From Synaphobranchus kaupii (Eukaryota > Chordata > Actinopteri > Anguilliformes > Synaphobranchidae): a stretch of DNA of 64,000 nt. Of the stretch, positions 22,670 to 35,600 are shown one piece after another. Made by a program: the position numbers and the translations under genes. The stretch is from assembly GCA_029718625.1 (NCBI GenBank), contig CM056383.1:19011930-19075929 (forward strand), given 5' to 3'. The notes under the pieces were generated by a model that saw only the letters and a list, made by a program, of their open reading frames with translations, was not told where the DNA came from and did no database searches. How positions within the stretch are numbered: position 1 is the stretch's first letter; every line of letters begins with the position of its first letter.

Positions 22670-23546
22670 TGTAAAAGATCCAGATGTTTACAAACCATAT
22701 GACCTAAAATGCAAACTCAAGAGCGATCTGTAAATACTGCAATGCATGAAATCATTGTACAGTATATATTGGCATCTTGTAATCATTTTACACAAAAAAT
22801 ATGCGAGCTTCACAACACTGTTGCGCTGTTGTTATTTTTTTATATCCTGAGCATGAAATTATATGCATTCACTTCAGCTGGAGGTCAGTTTCAGCTGAAT
22901 TCCATGCTAGTGTTGAAAATTAAAAGACAAACCCTTTCACTTACACACCATCTTAAGAGTTAATGTTCAGAGGAGGATTATTTTTGTGTTACAATGTCCG
23001 TGTTACCAGAAATAAATGACAAAATAAGAGAAGTATCATGCTCACACCATTATTTTGATTTGAGCTTGATTTCCTTATTCTCCTATATACCATGCACTAC
23101 AAAATTCCTCAGTACTGCCAAATTATGGAGTTCGTGCAACGGGACAGCCTTGCTTTAGTGCTTTGCCATTTTTAATAATTTCAAAGGCCAAGTGTTCCTA
23201 AGTGCTGATTGCGTGTGCATTTAGCACACATCAAGCTCCATTAGCTGTGTACCACCCACCTGCTCCTATTGTGTCAGATTATTCTGTCCCACTCCCAGTG
23301 TCCCTGGTACACCCCGGAAAGGACACCCACACAAGCCAAAAGGGCTGGCTGTAAGTCAGGTATGTGAGCGGAAAAAATTCATATTTTTCATACAGTACTG
23401 TACAATAATCATCCCTCTCCCAAGCCAACCGCGACCCAAAACATAAACCCAATGGAAAGAAAAGGAGAGGTTGCATCGGTTTGTGGAATAAGCACTTAAA
23501 TCTCCCACAATCCACAGTGTCCAGGCAGAGGGAATGGAGGAGGGGA

Positions 23547-23660
23547 TCAGTCAACCCCCAGAGCCTTCAGCTGCCTCTCGATCTCCTCGTCTGAAATGCC
23601 AGCCGCTTTGGAGGTGGAGGCACTGGGAAGGCTCCTGCCAGCCGACGGAGCGCTCACCAT
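23547..23660 (-). CDS. chmp2b: chmp2b coding exon 6 (MIM motif and stop)
   Basis: 114 nt after TGCTTTGCAG. It encodes MVSAPSAGRSLPSASTSKAA then GISDEEIERQLKALGVD and TGA (23549-23547). The helix is the VPS4-binding MIM. Confidence 0.96.
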   Translation of the reverse strand: MVSAPSAGRSLPSASTSKAAGISDEEIERQLKALGVD

Positions 23661-26600
23661 CTGCAAAGCATTGTTAGTGTCGGTGAATACTCAGTGCTCA
23701 TCGTTAGTGTCGGTTATTACTGTTCTCTGTGCTCATTTTAAGTGTCGGTTATTACTGTTCTCTGTGCTCATCGTTAGCATCAGTTATTACTGCTCTCTGT
23801 ACTCGTCATTAGCGTCCGTTATTACTGCTCTCTGTGCTCATCTTTAGCATCGGTTATTACTGTTCTCTGTGCTCATCTTTAGCATCAGTTATTACTGTTC
23901 TCTGTGCTCATCTTTAGCATGGGTTATTACTGTTCTCTGTGCTTTCCATTAGCATCAGTTATTACTGTGCCCTATGCTTGTCATTAGCGTCTGTTATTAC
24001 TGCTCTCTGTACTCGTCGCTAGCGTCGGTTATTACTGTTCTCTGTGCTCATCTTTTGCATGGGTTATTACTGTTCTCTGTGCTTTCCATTAGCATCAGTT
24101 ATTACTGTGCCCTATGCTCATCATTAGCGTCTGTTATTACTGCTCTCTGTACTCATCGCTAGCGTCGGTTATTACTGTTCTCTGTGCTCATCTTTAGCAT
24201 CAGTTATTACTGTTCTCTGTGCTTGCCATTAGCATCAGTTATTACTGTGCCCTATGCTCGTCATTAGCATCCGTTATTACTGCTCTCTGTACTCGTCACT
24301 AGCATCGGTTATTACTGTTCTCTGTGCTCATCTTTAGCATCGGTTATTACTGTTCTCTGTGCTCGCCATTAGCATCAGTTATTACTGTGCCCTATGCTCA
24401 TCATTAGCGTCCGTTATTACTGCTCTCTGTACTCGACGCTAGCATTGGTTATTACCGTTCTCTGTGCTCATCTTTAGCATCAGTTATTACTGTTCTCTGT
24501 GCTCACCGTTAGCATCAGTTATTACTGTGCCCTAAGCTCGTCATTAGCGTCCGTTATTACTGCTCTCTGTACTCATCGCTAGCCTCGGTTATTACCGTTC
24601 TCTGTGCTCATCTTTAGCATCGGTTATTACTGTTCTCTGTGCTCGCCGTTAGCATCAGTTATTACTGTTCTCTGTTCTCATCTTTAGCATCAGTTATTAC
24701 TGTTCTCTGTGCTCATCTTTAGCATCAGTTATTACTGTTCTCTGTGCTTGCCATTAGCAACAGTTTTTACTGTGCCCTATGCTCGTCATTAGCATCCGTT
24801 ATTACTGCTCTCTGTACTCGTCACTAGCATCGGTTATTACTGTGCCCTATGCTTGTCATTAGCGTCTGTTATTACTGCTCTCTGTACTCGTCGCTAGCGT
24901 CGGTTATTACTGTTCTCTGTGCTCATCTTTTGCATGGGTTATTACTGTTCTCTGTGCTTTCCATTAGCATCAGTTATTACTGTGCCCTATGCTCATCATT
25001 AGCGTCTGTTATTACTGCTCTCTGTACTCATCGCTAGCGTCGGTTATTACTGTTCTCTGTGCTCATCTTTAGCATCAGTTATTACTGTTCTCTGTGCTCG
25101 TCATTAGCATCCGTTATTACTGCTCTCTGTACTCGTCACTAGCATCGGTTATTACTGTTCTCTGTGCTCATCTTTAGCATCGGTTATTACTGTTCTCTGT
25201 GCTCGCCATTAGCATCAGTTATTACTGTGCCCTATGCTCATCATTAGCGTCCGTTATTACTGCTCTCTGTACTCGACGCTAGCATTGGTTATTACCGTTC
25301 TCTGTGCTCATCTTTAGCATCAGTTATTACTGTTCTCTGTGCTCACCGTTAGCATCAGTTATTACTGTGCCCTAAGCTCGTCATTAGCGTCCGTTATTAC
25401 TGCTCTCTGTACTCATCGCTAGCCTCGGTTATTACCGTTCTCTGTGCTCATCTTTAGCATCGGTTATTACTGTTCTCTGTGCTCGCCGTTAGCATCAGTT
25501 ATTACTGTTCTCTGTTCTCATCTTTAGCATCAGTTATTACTGTTCTCTGTGCTCATCTTTAGCATCAGTTATTACTGTTCTCTGTGCTTGCCATTAGCAT
25601 CAGTTTTTACTGTGCCCTATGCTCATCATTAGCGTCCGTTATTACTGCTCTCTGTACTCATCGCTAGCGTCGGTTATTACTGTTCTCTGTGTTCATCTTT
25701 AGCATCGGTTATTACTGTTCTCTGTGCTCATCTTTAGCATCAGTTATTACTGTTCTCTGTGCTTGCCATTAGCATCAGTTATTACTGTGCCCTATGCTCA
25801 TCATTAGCGTCCGTTATTACTGCTCTCTGTACTCGTCGCTAGCGTTGGTTATTATTGTTCTCTGTGCTCATCTTTAGCGTCGGTTATTACTGTTCTCTGT
25901 GCACATTAAGTGTTGGTTATTACTGTTCTCTGTGCTCATCTTTAGTGTTGGTTATTGCTGTTCTATGTACTTGGCAGACCGCCACATTAACATTAACTTT
26001 CAACCTGGGATTGCTTTGCATCAAGATGTAATTACGGAATCCATTTAATCATCTGGGTTTTTATTTAAAAAGGAATGACGTTTAATGACCTTGACAATGG
26101 GTTGCAAAACCAACATCCTGTTGGAGGTTGTAACTAATTTTATTCATTATCCAGAGCAAGTCATCCCCAATGCAAGATAATGCCATTCAAAATCAATTAA
26201 TTCATGGGTCATTCTGCTTGTAAAAATGGCCAGTACTACCCTGCACAGTCAAATAGGAATATTTATGTGTAAATTAGAAAATTTCAATAACATACAAATT
26301 TTATTAAATCATGCTGTTGCTTTGTGCACTATTTGGTAGTATTAAACTGTGTATTTACACTTATTTGAGAGGGAAAAAATGCTTTTCACATGTGTATGAG
26401 CACATTCATCCTGTGTGTGCCAGAGAGACAAGCAGCTTCTGTAGTGCAGGTCTCACTCTGTTTCCACTAGCAACGATATCTCATACCCAGGCCTAATATC
26501 ACAGCTGGGTAAAGAGATAAAGGAATAAAAATCTCTTGTGGTCCCCTACTGCCATGGCAACAGTGGCCTGCCAGCTCGATCACGCTCACCTTTCCGGAGA

Positions 26601-29600
26601 TCTCGATGCCGATCTCGTCCAGAACCTGGTTCACGATTCCCTCAGATTCTTCCTCGTCGCCTGACTCGTCGAAGATCTCGTCCAAGGTATCGTTGACTGG
26701 GTGAGGAAGGAGAAATAGGTGGTAAAATACTCATAATCCTTAAAATGGCTGTAAAGAGAAGTCTGTGATTTATTATTAGCCATCTATCACTTTTCCTCCG
26801 AGCTATTCAAAAGCACAGTCATAACTGCTAACACTGATTTAGACCAGGGATCTCAGACTTGGACCATACTTACAGGTTTTTTGGCTGCTTAACTGAAGTC
26901 AACAATTGGCTAAAGAATACTCACACCTTGTTTTCAATGTTATAATTGGATAGTGAAACCACAAAATCCAGCAGACACAGCAGCCTTCCTTTGATAACCT
27001 AGGTTTAGACTGGCATATAAAGAATGATGCTCCTTTCACAAGCTGATCTAACTGTGGCAAAGAGCCAGGAGCCTCATTTTACCATGAGCCCTTCTGAAAC
27101 TCTCCACAGGAGGAGCCATTAGTGGAGAGAGATTTACAACCAAGGCATGCTAATAAATCTGCTTTTACTGGAATACATTTGTTCACAGGTAGTAATTGGT
27201 AGTGGAAAGAGGCTGTGTAGTGTCAAAAACAGGGTGGTGGAGATGAGGAAGATGAGTTACTGCAACAAATCCCCAGGGCATTTTTTTTTACATTTAAATG
27301 CAGAACCTGACTATTAATTTATTTAAATAATGCATTATTCATAATGCACTTTTCATTTAAATATTCATATTCACATTCAGATCAAATCATTGGGAATCTT
27401 ACTCAATTCCTCGGTCATGTCCATCTTCATGTTCTCCTTCTGGAAGTTCTGCATTGTGTGCAAGGTCTTCTGGGGGTCCATCTTCTTATTCACTGCCTGC
27501 ATAGTCTGGAAGGGAATTTAAACGTCACCTTCCACCGATCACTTAAACCAATCAATCACATTTACATTTTGCATTTAGCAAATACACAGCTTACTTTTTA
27601 CACATACAACCCATTTATTGAACCTGCAATTCAGGTTGAGGATCTTGCTCAAGGGTGCAACGGCACCTGGGAATCAAACCTGCAACCTCTGAGTTACAAG
27701 CCGAGCTCAGTAACTGGTACCCCTATCTGTGTATACTCTATACATTTTAGCAGTTAGTTTGGTTATTCCAAATGGAATATGCAAACAAATTGGTTATTTA
27801 ACCCTTTAAGATGTAAGATCACAAATTATTAGAATGTTAACTGAACATTCTAATGCTGATGTAATAACCACAAAGCAATAAAAGTTAATTGAAAGCAATA
27901 GAGTTCTAGAACACTGACTTAGAATTTAGAAAAAACATTCCAAAAAAAAAAACACTCTTAAAAGAGTCTGTTGTGTCATGAGCAAGGTCTCAAGCATTCA
28001 TTCCCATCAATGTTGTCCTTAAGTCATTATACAGGGAACCACTAGCCTGTATACCTGCGCTAGCATTTTCCACCCTGTTAAAACTGAACATATCGGAGCA
28101 GGCAACTATAGCTGTGTCCACAGGTTCAATTTGCCATACACTGCATGTGATTTTAAAATCCTACCTTTACACAGCTGGCTAATATTTATGGGTCTTCCTG
28201 CGTGAAATCGGAATTTGGTTTGAATAATAAACCATTCTTGTGATATTGATAAAACAAAGTGCATTTTACCATTCAATTTGTCTGTTCAGTGTAAAAAAAC
28301 AAAAACATTTTGCAGGAAATCGTGCTGAAATGGCATTATGCAATGAAAAACAGTCTCATTAATGCATGTATAAATCACGGCTCTGTGAGTTCAGGGCCTT
28401 TACATTATATTAATTTTGCAGACACTCTTGTTCAGAGTGACTGATAATGTAAGGGAACAAATGCATCATCCACCTGAGTTATATAAACAGCAGTGTCAGA
28501 CTAACTATTCCTCGACCAGACACTAAATACAAAAAGTTAATTATGCCAACCTAGAAACATAATACAAATCCTGTATACAGACATATAATATCCATAACAA
28601 GCTATAAAAATGTCAGAATAACCCAAATTAATGACTTAACCCTGTACGGTAACCCGGTAAGATCACAAATATGTGATTTTAATGTTCTTAACTGAACATT
28701 CTAATGCTGATCTATACAACAATGAGATCCGAATGAGTAACATGATTGGCCGAGACGCATTCCCCCAGTGCTGGTAATTAGGATAACCGCACTGCCAGTG
28801 CGTAAACGCGTTCTATAGAGCGTGGCCTAGGAAGCATAAACAACCAACAATAGCAACAGCAACAGGGTGCTAGCAAGTTGGCGAATCCGAAATAAAGAAT
28901 GGGAGTCATTCAAACAATTTATGAAAAGTTATTTCAATATTTTTTCATTACTTACTAAACGTTGATGGTAACATTGTTGTATAAAAGCAATAGATCACTC
29001 GAGGTTCGTGCATTATTGGATATAAGCACTGCTCACAGTACACGACCTGCGGTCTCGTTGCTGCAACGTCACAGCAGTGCTTATATTTCCAATAACGCAC
29101 TCCCTCTCGTGATCTATTGCTTAAATAACAATCAGTACTGGTAACTGAAAGCAATGGAGTTCTAGAACACCGACATTGAATTTGGCAAAACATTACAAAC
29201 AATTTATTCTTCAAAGGGTTAAAGGCCCACTCCGTAATATTGTTTGCTAATCGACGAAAATTACCTTGGCGGATCATGATTCTCGTAGATTTCTTTTTAC
29301 TGTAACCAGCCATAATGCAATACGACAAAACCATTTCCAAGGCATGGTTTATTTGACAAAATGTTAGCTCACTATTCTTTCAATATATTATCTGACGAGT
29401 CAGCACCAAGTAAAAAAAACGACGAGTGAGTGATAATTAAATTTCCATGGTGATGAGTTGCACAAGGACTACAGAAAAGTCAGATATTAAAAACAAAGAA
29501 GAAGAATGAAATGAGGAAGACGGAAGATGAACAAGGAACTAGTGTCAGCCCAACACTTATTTTAAATAATTATTTTTCCTTTTGAAGAGCTGTTCACGAG

Positions 29601-32600
29601 GGTCTTTATCATTATTTTTAGTAGGATAATAATTCTATACTATAGTACCATACCTTCGCCTTTTTGCTCGTTGTAAGCGATTAGCATTTTTTTTAGCAAC
29701 CGATATTACTGAGTGTTAGGGAGTGGGGATGGGAGGAGAACCAAGATGAAGAGAACCAAGATGAAGCCTGAAGATGTGGGTCTTTGGTCTGTGTCGGAAA
29801 ATGGGCAGCGATTCAGCTGTCTTGACTACTGTGAGGAAGTCATTCTGACACTACGGGGCCTCAGCACGCAGAGGAAAGAAGGAAAGGTAGGAACGGTGCG
29901 ACCGATGTCTTACTTTGGTCGTGGTGGCCATGGCGCCCGCCATTTTCATCTGGGAGTTCATGACCTTGGTCTGCGTGGACATGGAGGTGACCTTTGAACT
30001 CACGGCGTACGTGCGGTTCTTCTGCTTCCTCAGCTGGACCAGTTGCTTGGCCAGAATTATGCAGGCCTCCTTGTTTCCTGACTTGGCCATTTTCTTGATT
30101 TCCAACTCCTGTAAGGGAAGGGGAAAACCGAGGTTATAATAGATGCCAGTTCTTCACAGAAGACCATCAGAGCCTGCATCAAAAGCGCACTTAAACTTGA
30201 TCTCCCGAGGGCTTTTTGCAAAAGAAATCCTCCGAGTACTCACTCACAGCAGCTCTTTATGGCAGCCCAAGAGCCTTTGCTTCTGGAAGCCTTCTCTTAA
30301 GTTGAGAAATGCTGAATTAATAATGAAACCTAACAGTCGTGTTCCAGTCACAATAAATCTATATGAACGGCCTCTATAACGATGAGTAGGCAGACGATCA
30401 CGATTTTTAATCGTGAAAAAAAAAAAGTAAAGCAAAATTTTCCATCTCAAATTATTTGTTTTTCCTTAAACAGCTCAGTAAATGTTATTATGTAAAGCAC
30501 TCTGAAGACAACGCAATTATATTCAACAACAGGTCTATTCAGAATGATACAGCTGCATACACTTGGCCTCACGCAGACAGGACGTCTAGAGACGTGAACA
30601 GAATTTTTAGCGGCAGTGAAGACCGTGTTCTCACGTAGGCTGCGTTTATTGTCCCTTATCCACTCAAACACTATGAGAATACAATACATAGTCAGGAACG
30701 GTGAAAAAGGGGCATTGAAAATCGGTCCAGAGAGGATCTCTTATATAAGCAGAGAACAGGGCTGGCATCATTTTGCATCAGGTAAGGGCTCAGCATTATT
30801 TTTGAAGTCATGCAGAGTGAAATATGAAACAGTACCCGACCGATCCATCTGCTTATGACAAAAGGACCAAACCCATGCACTTCACAGCAATGACAAAGTC
30901 ATTTCTGTTTTAGTTCTGAGCACTGCGTAGTTTTCTGTACTGTGGTCTAGTCTTGCAAAGGATTCGGTTCCATCTCTAACCGATCTGTAAATGGTAAATA
31001 GGGTACCTGTCAATTTCCCTGAAGGTAAGACTTTTTGGCTATAGTATTTTACTCAGGATAAATATACCTTCTTCTGTTTCACCTGTTAGGGTCCCAGGCA
31101 GAATACCCTTGTACCTGTAGTTTGCCATAACACGGGCTGGCCCTGGTAAACTTGCCATAAAAACACATACTGCCCTGGCCAGTTGGAATGGAAAAAATGG
31201 AACCATGACTTTTTGAAAGACTAGAGACATAGGGACATATTCATGCAACTGTGAAGTTTCGTTGTGACAGTTTGATTGCATTACGTAACACTGACTTATT
31301 TTGCAGATGTTCTTATCCAGAGTGATTCACACCGAGGGCATGAAATTAACGTTTTCACCCACTGGCCATTGTAGCTTGTGGATTCAAAAAATCACCAGCC
31401 ATTTTCAACATTTTAATATAACCCATCCTGGTTGGTTACCTGCCAAAGTGGCTGCTTTTGAGTAGAAAATCTTACCAGCCACAATCAAACGTTTACCAGC
31501 ATTTGGCTGGTGGTGGGTGTTAATTTCCCACCCTGTTTACATCACTTACATTTTTGTTTATATACAATCCAGTTATACAGCTGGATCTTTAACAAGCAAT
31601 TTGGGATAAGTACCTTTGCTCATGAGAGCAATAGCAGTGCCCCACAGCGGAATCGAACATGCAACCTCAGAGTTGCCTCTCAGCCTGGGCCTTACTATTG
31701 CAGTTGCCAAATATTAGTACTCCGTTTATCAAAAGGTGCCCAGATCTGACAGACCAACAGCAGGCCTTTTCTTTAAAGTAAGGCATGTAAATCCTGGCAT
31801 AATGACATCTGCTTAATTACTTCCTATGACCAGACTGCACAATCTGTGTAGCTTATATGAGTTCCTTGTGAATTTAAAGGAGAACAAGGCGTCCAACCGT
31901 TATAGCTTACAGTGGCACACAGGTCAAACTGTCATTACTGGAACATACGGCACAACGTGCCTGATGCCAACCGCACCAAAGTTGACAGATCCCTTCTGGA
32001 CGGTTTCCTATTATTTAATTGGCAGACTTGCTGAAGAGGCTTAATTTACACTCAAATACAGCTGCAACTGACGGTTATTTCCATCCATAACAATGGAATT
32101 TTATACGATGAAAACTGTGTAACCTTTTTAAATGATAAGAATGAATGAAGCAGAAGAAGAGCCTCAGAGACAATATTAATGCATACTACACTGCATACTC
32201 CAAAAACTGAACAGAGATAGACGTTCATTCAGAGAATGAAGACGATTACTATTCCTTCAAAATGGAAACTATTACTGTGCTTTTGTACCGTTCTCCACAC
32301 GGCCGCTGACTATCATACAAAGCTGTCAGCTAAAAACAAATTAACTACTTAACCTTATCCTCAAAAAGGGGAGGCGGAACATCAAACCATGTTGAATTTT
32401 CCCCAACGTGTCTACCGTGCATTTAACTTGAAAGGCACGAAACTAAAGTGAAACGCGTTTAGAAAGTGCTCAACAAGGTATGACAAAAGGCTGTAGAACC
32501 TTCCCTGCGTGTTAATAAGGGATGCTTTCAAATATGCTGCGCGGCGATTTATTTTTTTAAACGACGTAAGAGGTAAAATTATGGGAGGCTTAAGTTTCGT

Positions 32601-35600
32601 TCCGCCAAGTACTTTTTACATAAAGTTTATTAAAAATGCATTACTTTGGATATGATCTTTTATTCCACCTGTGTAGGAAGACAGGGAGAATGCTAGTGGA
32701 GAGCCTCTGGCTTCTCGTTACAATGACTTGACTACTCATCATGTAGGTGTTGATGGACAGGTCATCTACACCTACAGGATACAGTCTTTAAGGGCCCCCA
32801 AGCCACACATCTGATGCATCTTCTGTAACTGCATTGAAAAGAGCCAGTCTCCTCGTTGCCATGGCAATAAAGTGGGCGGGTCCAGGCATTCGAAACTTGA
32901 CCTTTGCATGCAGCAGCCACGGTTGTTACATCGCAGAATTTACAGCTTCTTGGCTGACCAAAACCAAGACAGAAACTCAAGTCTTGAAATGTCCATCTGC
33001 TTTTTTTCATATACTGGCGCTCAACAACCAGAAAAAGTTCTGTACAAAAATGATCCTTACCCGGGTAACTTCAAAACAGACTAACTCAAAGAATGAACCT
33101 CACACAGAGAATTTCTATTCTGCCCTTTGCTAGTCCATACTGAGACTAAGTGGAGGGCACACACAGTTTTTGAGCCGATAGCACATGTGATGAACAGGAC
33201 GGGAGTGGGCTGGCCGCTCTATGTAGTCCGCCCGCCTGTACTCTGAGGAAGACACGGACATCGAAATGTCAGTCTTGTCCCGTTTAACAACTGTGCCAAA
33301 CAGCTGAAAAGCTTTGGGAGCTCTGCTCATAGTCCAATTATGGGCAGTGATGTGCACAGGGCGGATGGAGAGAGGGAGTAAACCAGCCCACTCTGGCAAC
33401 CCTGACAAATAAGACGAGGAGCTCCGTTTTCTGCTCCGCTTACGATCTGCTTTTCCTGTTTCTCCAGCGCGGCTCGATCTCGGGCAATCTGTCTCTGCGT
33501 CCCCTTCAGCTCCTTGTTCTGTTCTTTTATGACATCTGTGACAGGAGAGGGGAAGACAGGGTCACTGGGTCAAATGTTAAAAGGGTGTTTCGTCAGAGAT
33601 CATATAGTGTGTTTGTCGTCAGGCAGAAAATGTTGCAGCAAGCTGCTGTAAAAGGTTGACTCCTATAGTGATAGAGCCAGATTATTACTATTATTATTAT
33701 TATTATTGGGTTATTAGTAGTAGTACTAGTAGTAATAATGTCTCTACTGTGGCTGTGAAATATTAGCCTAGTTGATTGCGAAATAACAGGCGACAGTAAC
33801 TGTTGCTAAGTATAAACAAGTGGACGAGAATTTGACGATAATTTTAGAGCAGTGTACTTGTCTAAAAGATTTGGCCAGGTTAAATGAGCAGTTTTGCTTT
33901 CCCTTATGACTGACAGTCAAACAGCGAACTATGAATTTATTCATACAAGTGTACTCAATGGCTCGATGTGGACAGACAATGTCACTAGCTGTTCCAGACT
34001 CATACTATGTATGTATTTGATTGTACAAACCCCAATTCCAAAAAAGTTGGGACAGTATGTAAATTGCACATAAAAGCAGAAAGCAGAGATATGTAAATTC
34101 TCTTTTACAGATATGGAAGGATCACTTTAAGGGTTGTTTCCCCCGACTCATTTTCCTATTGAACTCTCCGGAAAAAAAAACTCAGGAGAAACAACCCTTC
34201 AAGTGATCCATCCATATCTACTGCATATCTGGCAGCAGAGTGATGGTTTGAGGCTTGTTTGATACCTCAGACCCTTGATGACTTACAGCCATTTCGCCAA
34301 CCATGTGTTCCATACTATTCCTGTGTAATCTACAGCTTAATCTAGTCCCACACCCCAATTCCCATAGAGATCCATTCAAATGCAGAGAGGTTATAGTATC
34401 GCTTGTAAGAGTACTTGAAAATAAGATAGAGTCTTTTGATATCCTTTTCTACCCAGTCATGATAGCATCACCTGTTTACCTGTGGAATGTTCCAAACAGG
34501 TGTTTTTTTTTCTGCCCCTTTTTGGAACGTGTTGCAGGCATAAAATTCGGAATTAGCATATATTTACAAAAATCTATAAAGTTGATAAAACATTAAATAT
34601 AGTTGCTTTGTACTGTTTTGAATTAAATATATGTAGAAGAGAATTTACAAATCATTGCTTTCTGCTTTCATGTGCATTTTACATTCTCTCCCAACTTTTT
34701 TGGAATTGGGGTTTGTACAATTTCTGATTGGTGCAATGAGAAGATTATTTAAATTATTAAGTGTTGAAATAATCTGCCCAGTTACTTTCTTGCAACCAAA
34801 TCCAAAACATATGCCTGATGAACACGTTAATGAAATTGAAACTTGTACTAATGTCACCACAGACATTTTCAAATTTGCAAACATTTAATAAAACCGAGTT
34901 TCAGAGTAAAATCCAATGTTCATCTTCATTTCATTCTACAGATTCATTTCTAATCATAGTCCTGAACATGAATTCAAAACACAATTCTGCAGCTCGGTTC
35001 AGGACCAACGGTTTTGTTAATCTGAGACAGAATTGATCAGTTCCAGAACTGGCAGAAGGGCAATTCCTCAATAACTTATTTCAGAAATAAATGTAAATCT
35101 AGGTAGAAAAGGGTAGACCAAAAAGTCCCCTTTTTTCCTTGAAACGTGTACATGTATGGACTGTTCTATTTAGCAATAAAACACGATGGGTCTAAGTCTA
35201 CAACTGTCAAAAATCTATTAATAGTACGTTACATTTAAACTGGTACCATTAATGAGAATGGAAAAAATCATTCTCAACAGCAAGATCTCTCCACCAAGAG
35301 TTGGCTAGCTGGCGGGCTAAACAGATAAGTTAACGTTACTGCATACAGTGCATAGTATTAGCAATGTTACGTTGAGCCAGAAGGTTAAAGTCTTGAAGCT
35401 ATTAATGGGAGTTTGCAACGTCCATGGGGATTCAAACGTGGGCGTGGATCACTTGTTTGCTGGCATCTGTAAGATAGCTTGGTAGCGAACTAAAAGGCCA
35501 AAAATGCATCATCATAGCTAACACAACGAACGGTGTTTGCTAATATCAGCTAGCTACCTGACAGCGTTTATTGCGAAGTTAGTATCGGCCGAAACAGAAC

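Noticed and set aside
23974..25037. Two identical 62-codon open frames in the array
   Set aside because: They are the same repeat block read twice and lie in an intron; no protein features beyond the repeat.
23670..25972. CRISPR-like appearance of regular 35-bp repeats
   Set aside because: Units are contiguous with no unique spacers, inside an intron of a vertebrate gene; it is a minisatellite.
32762..33410. Overlapping 70-99-codon frames on both strands in chmp2b intron 2/exon 2 area
   Set aside because: No family motif, no splice context and no codon bias visible; treated as chance.
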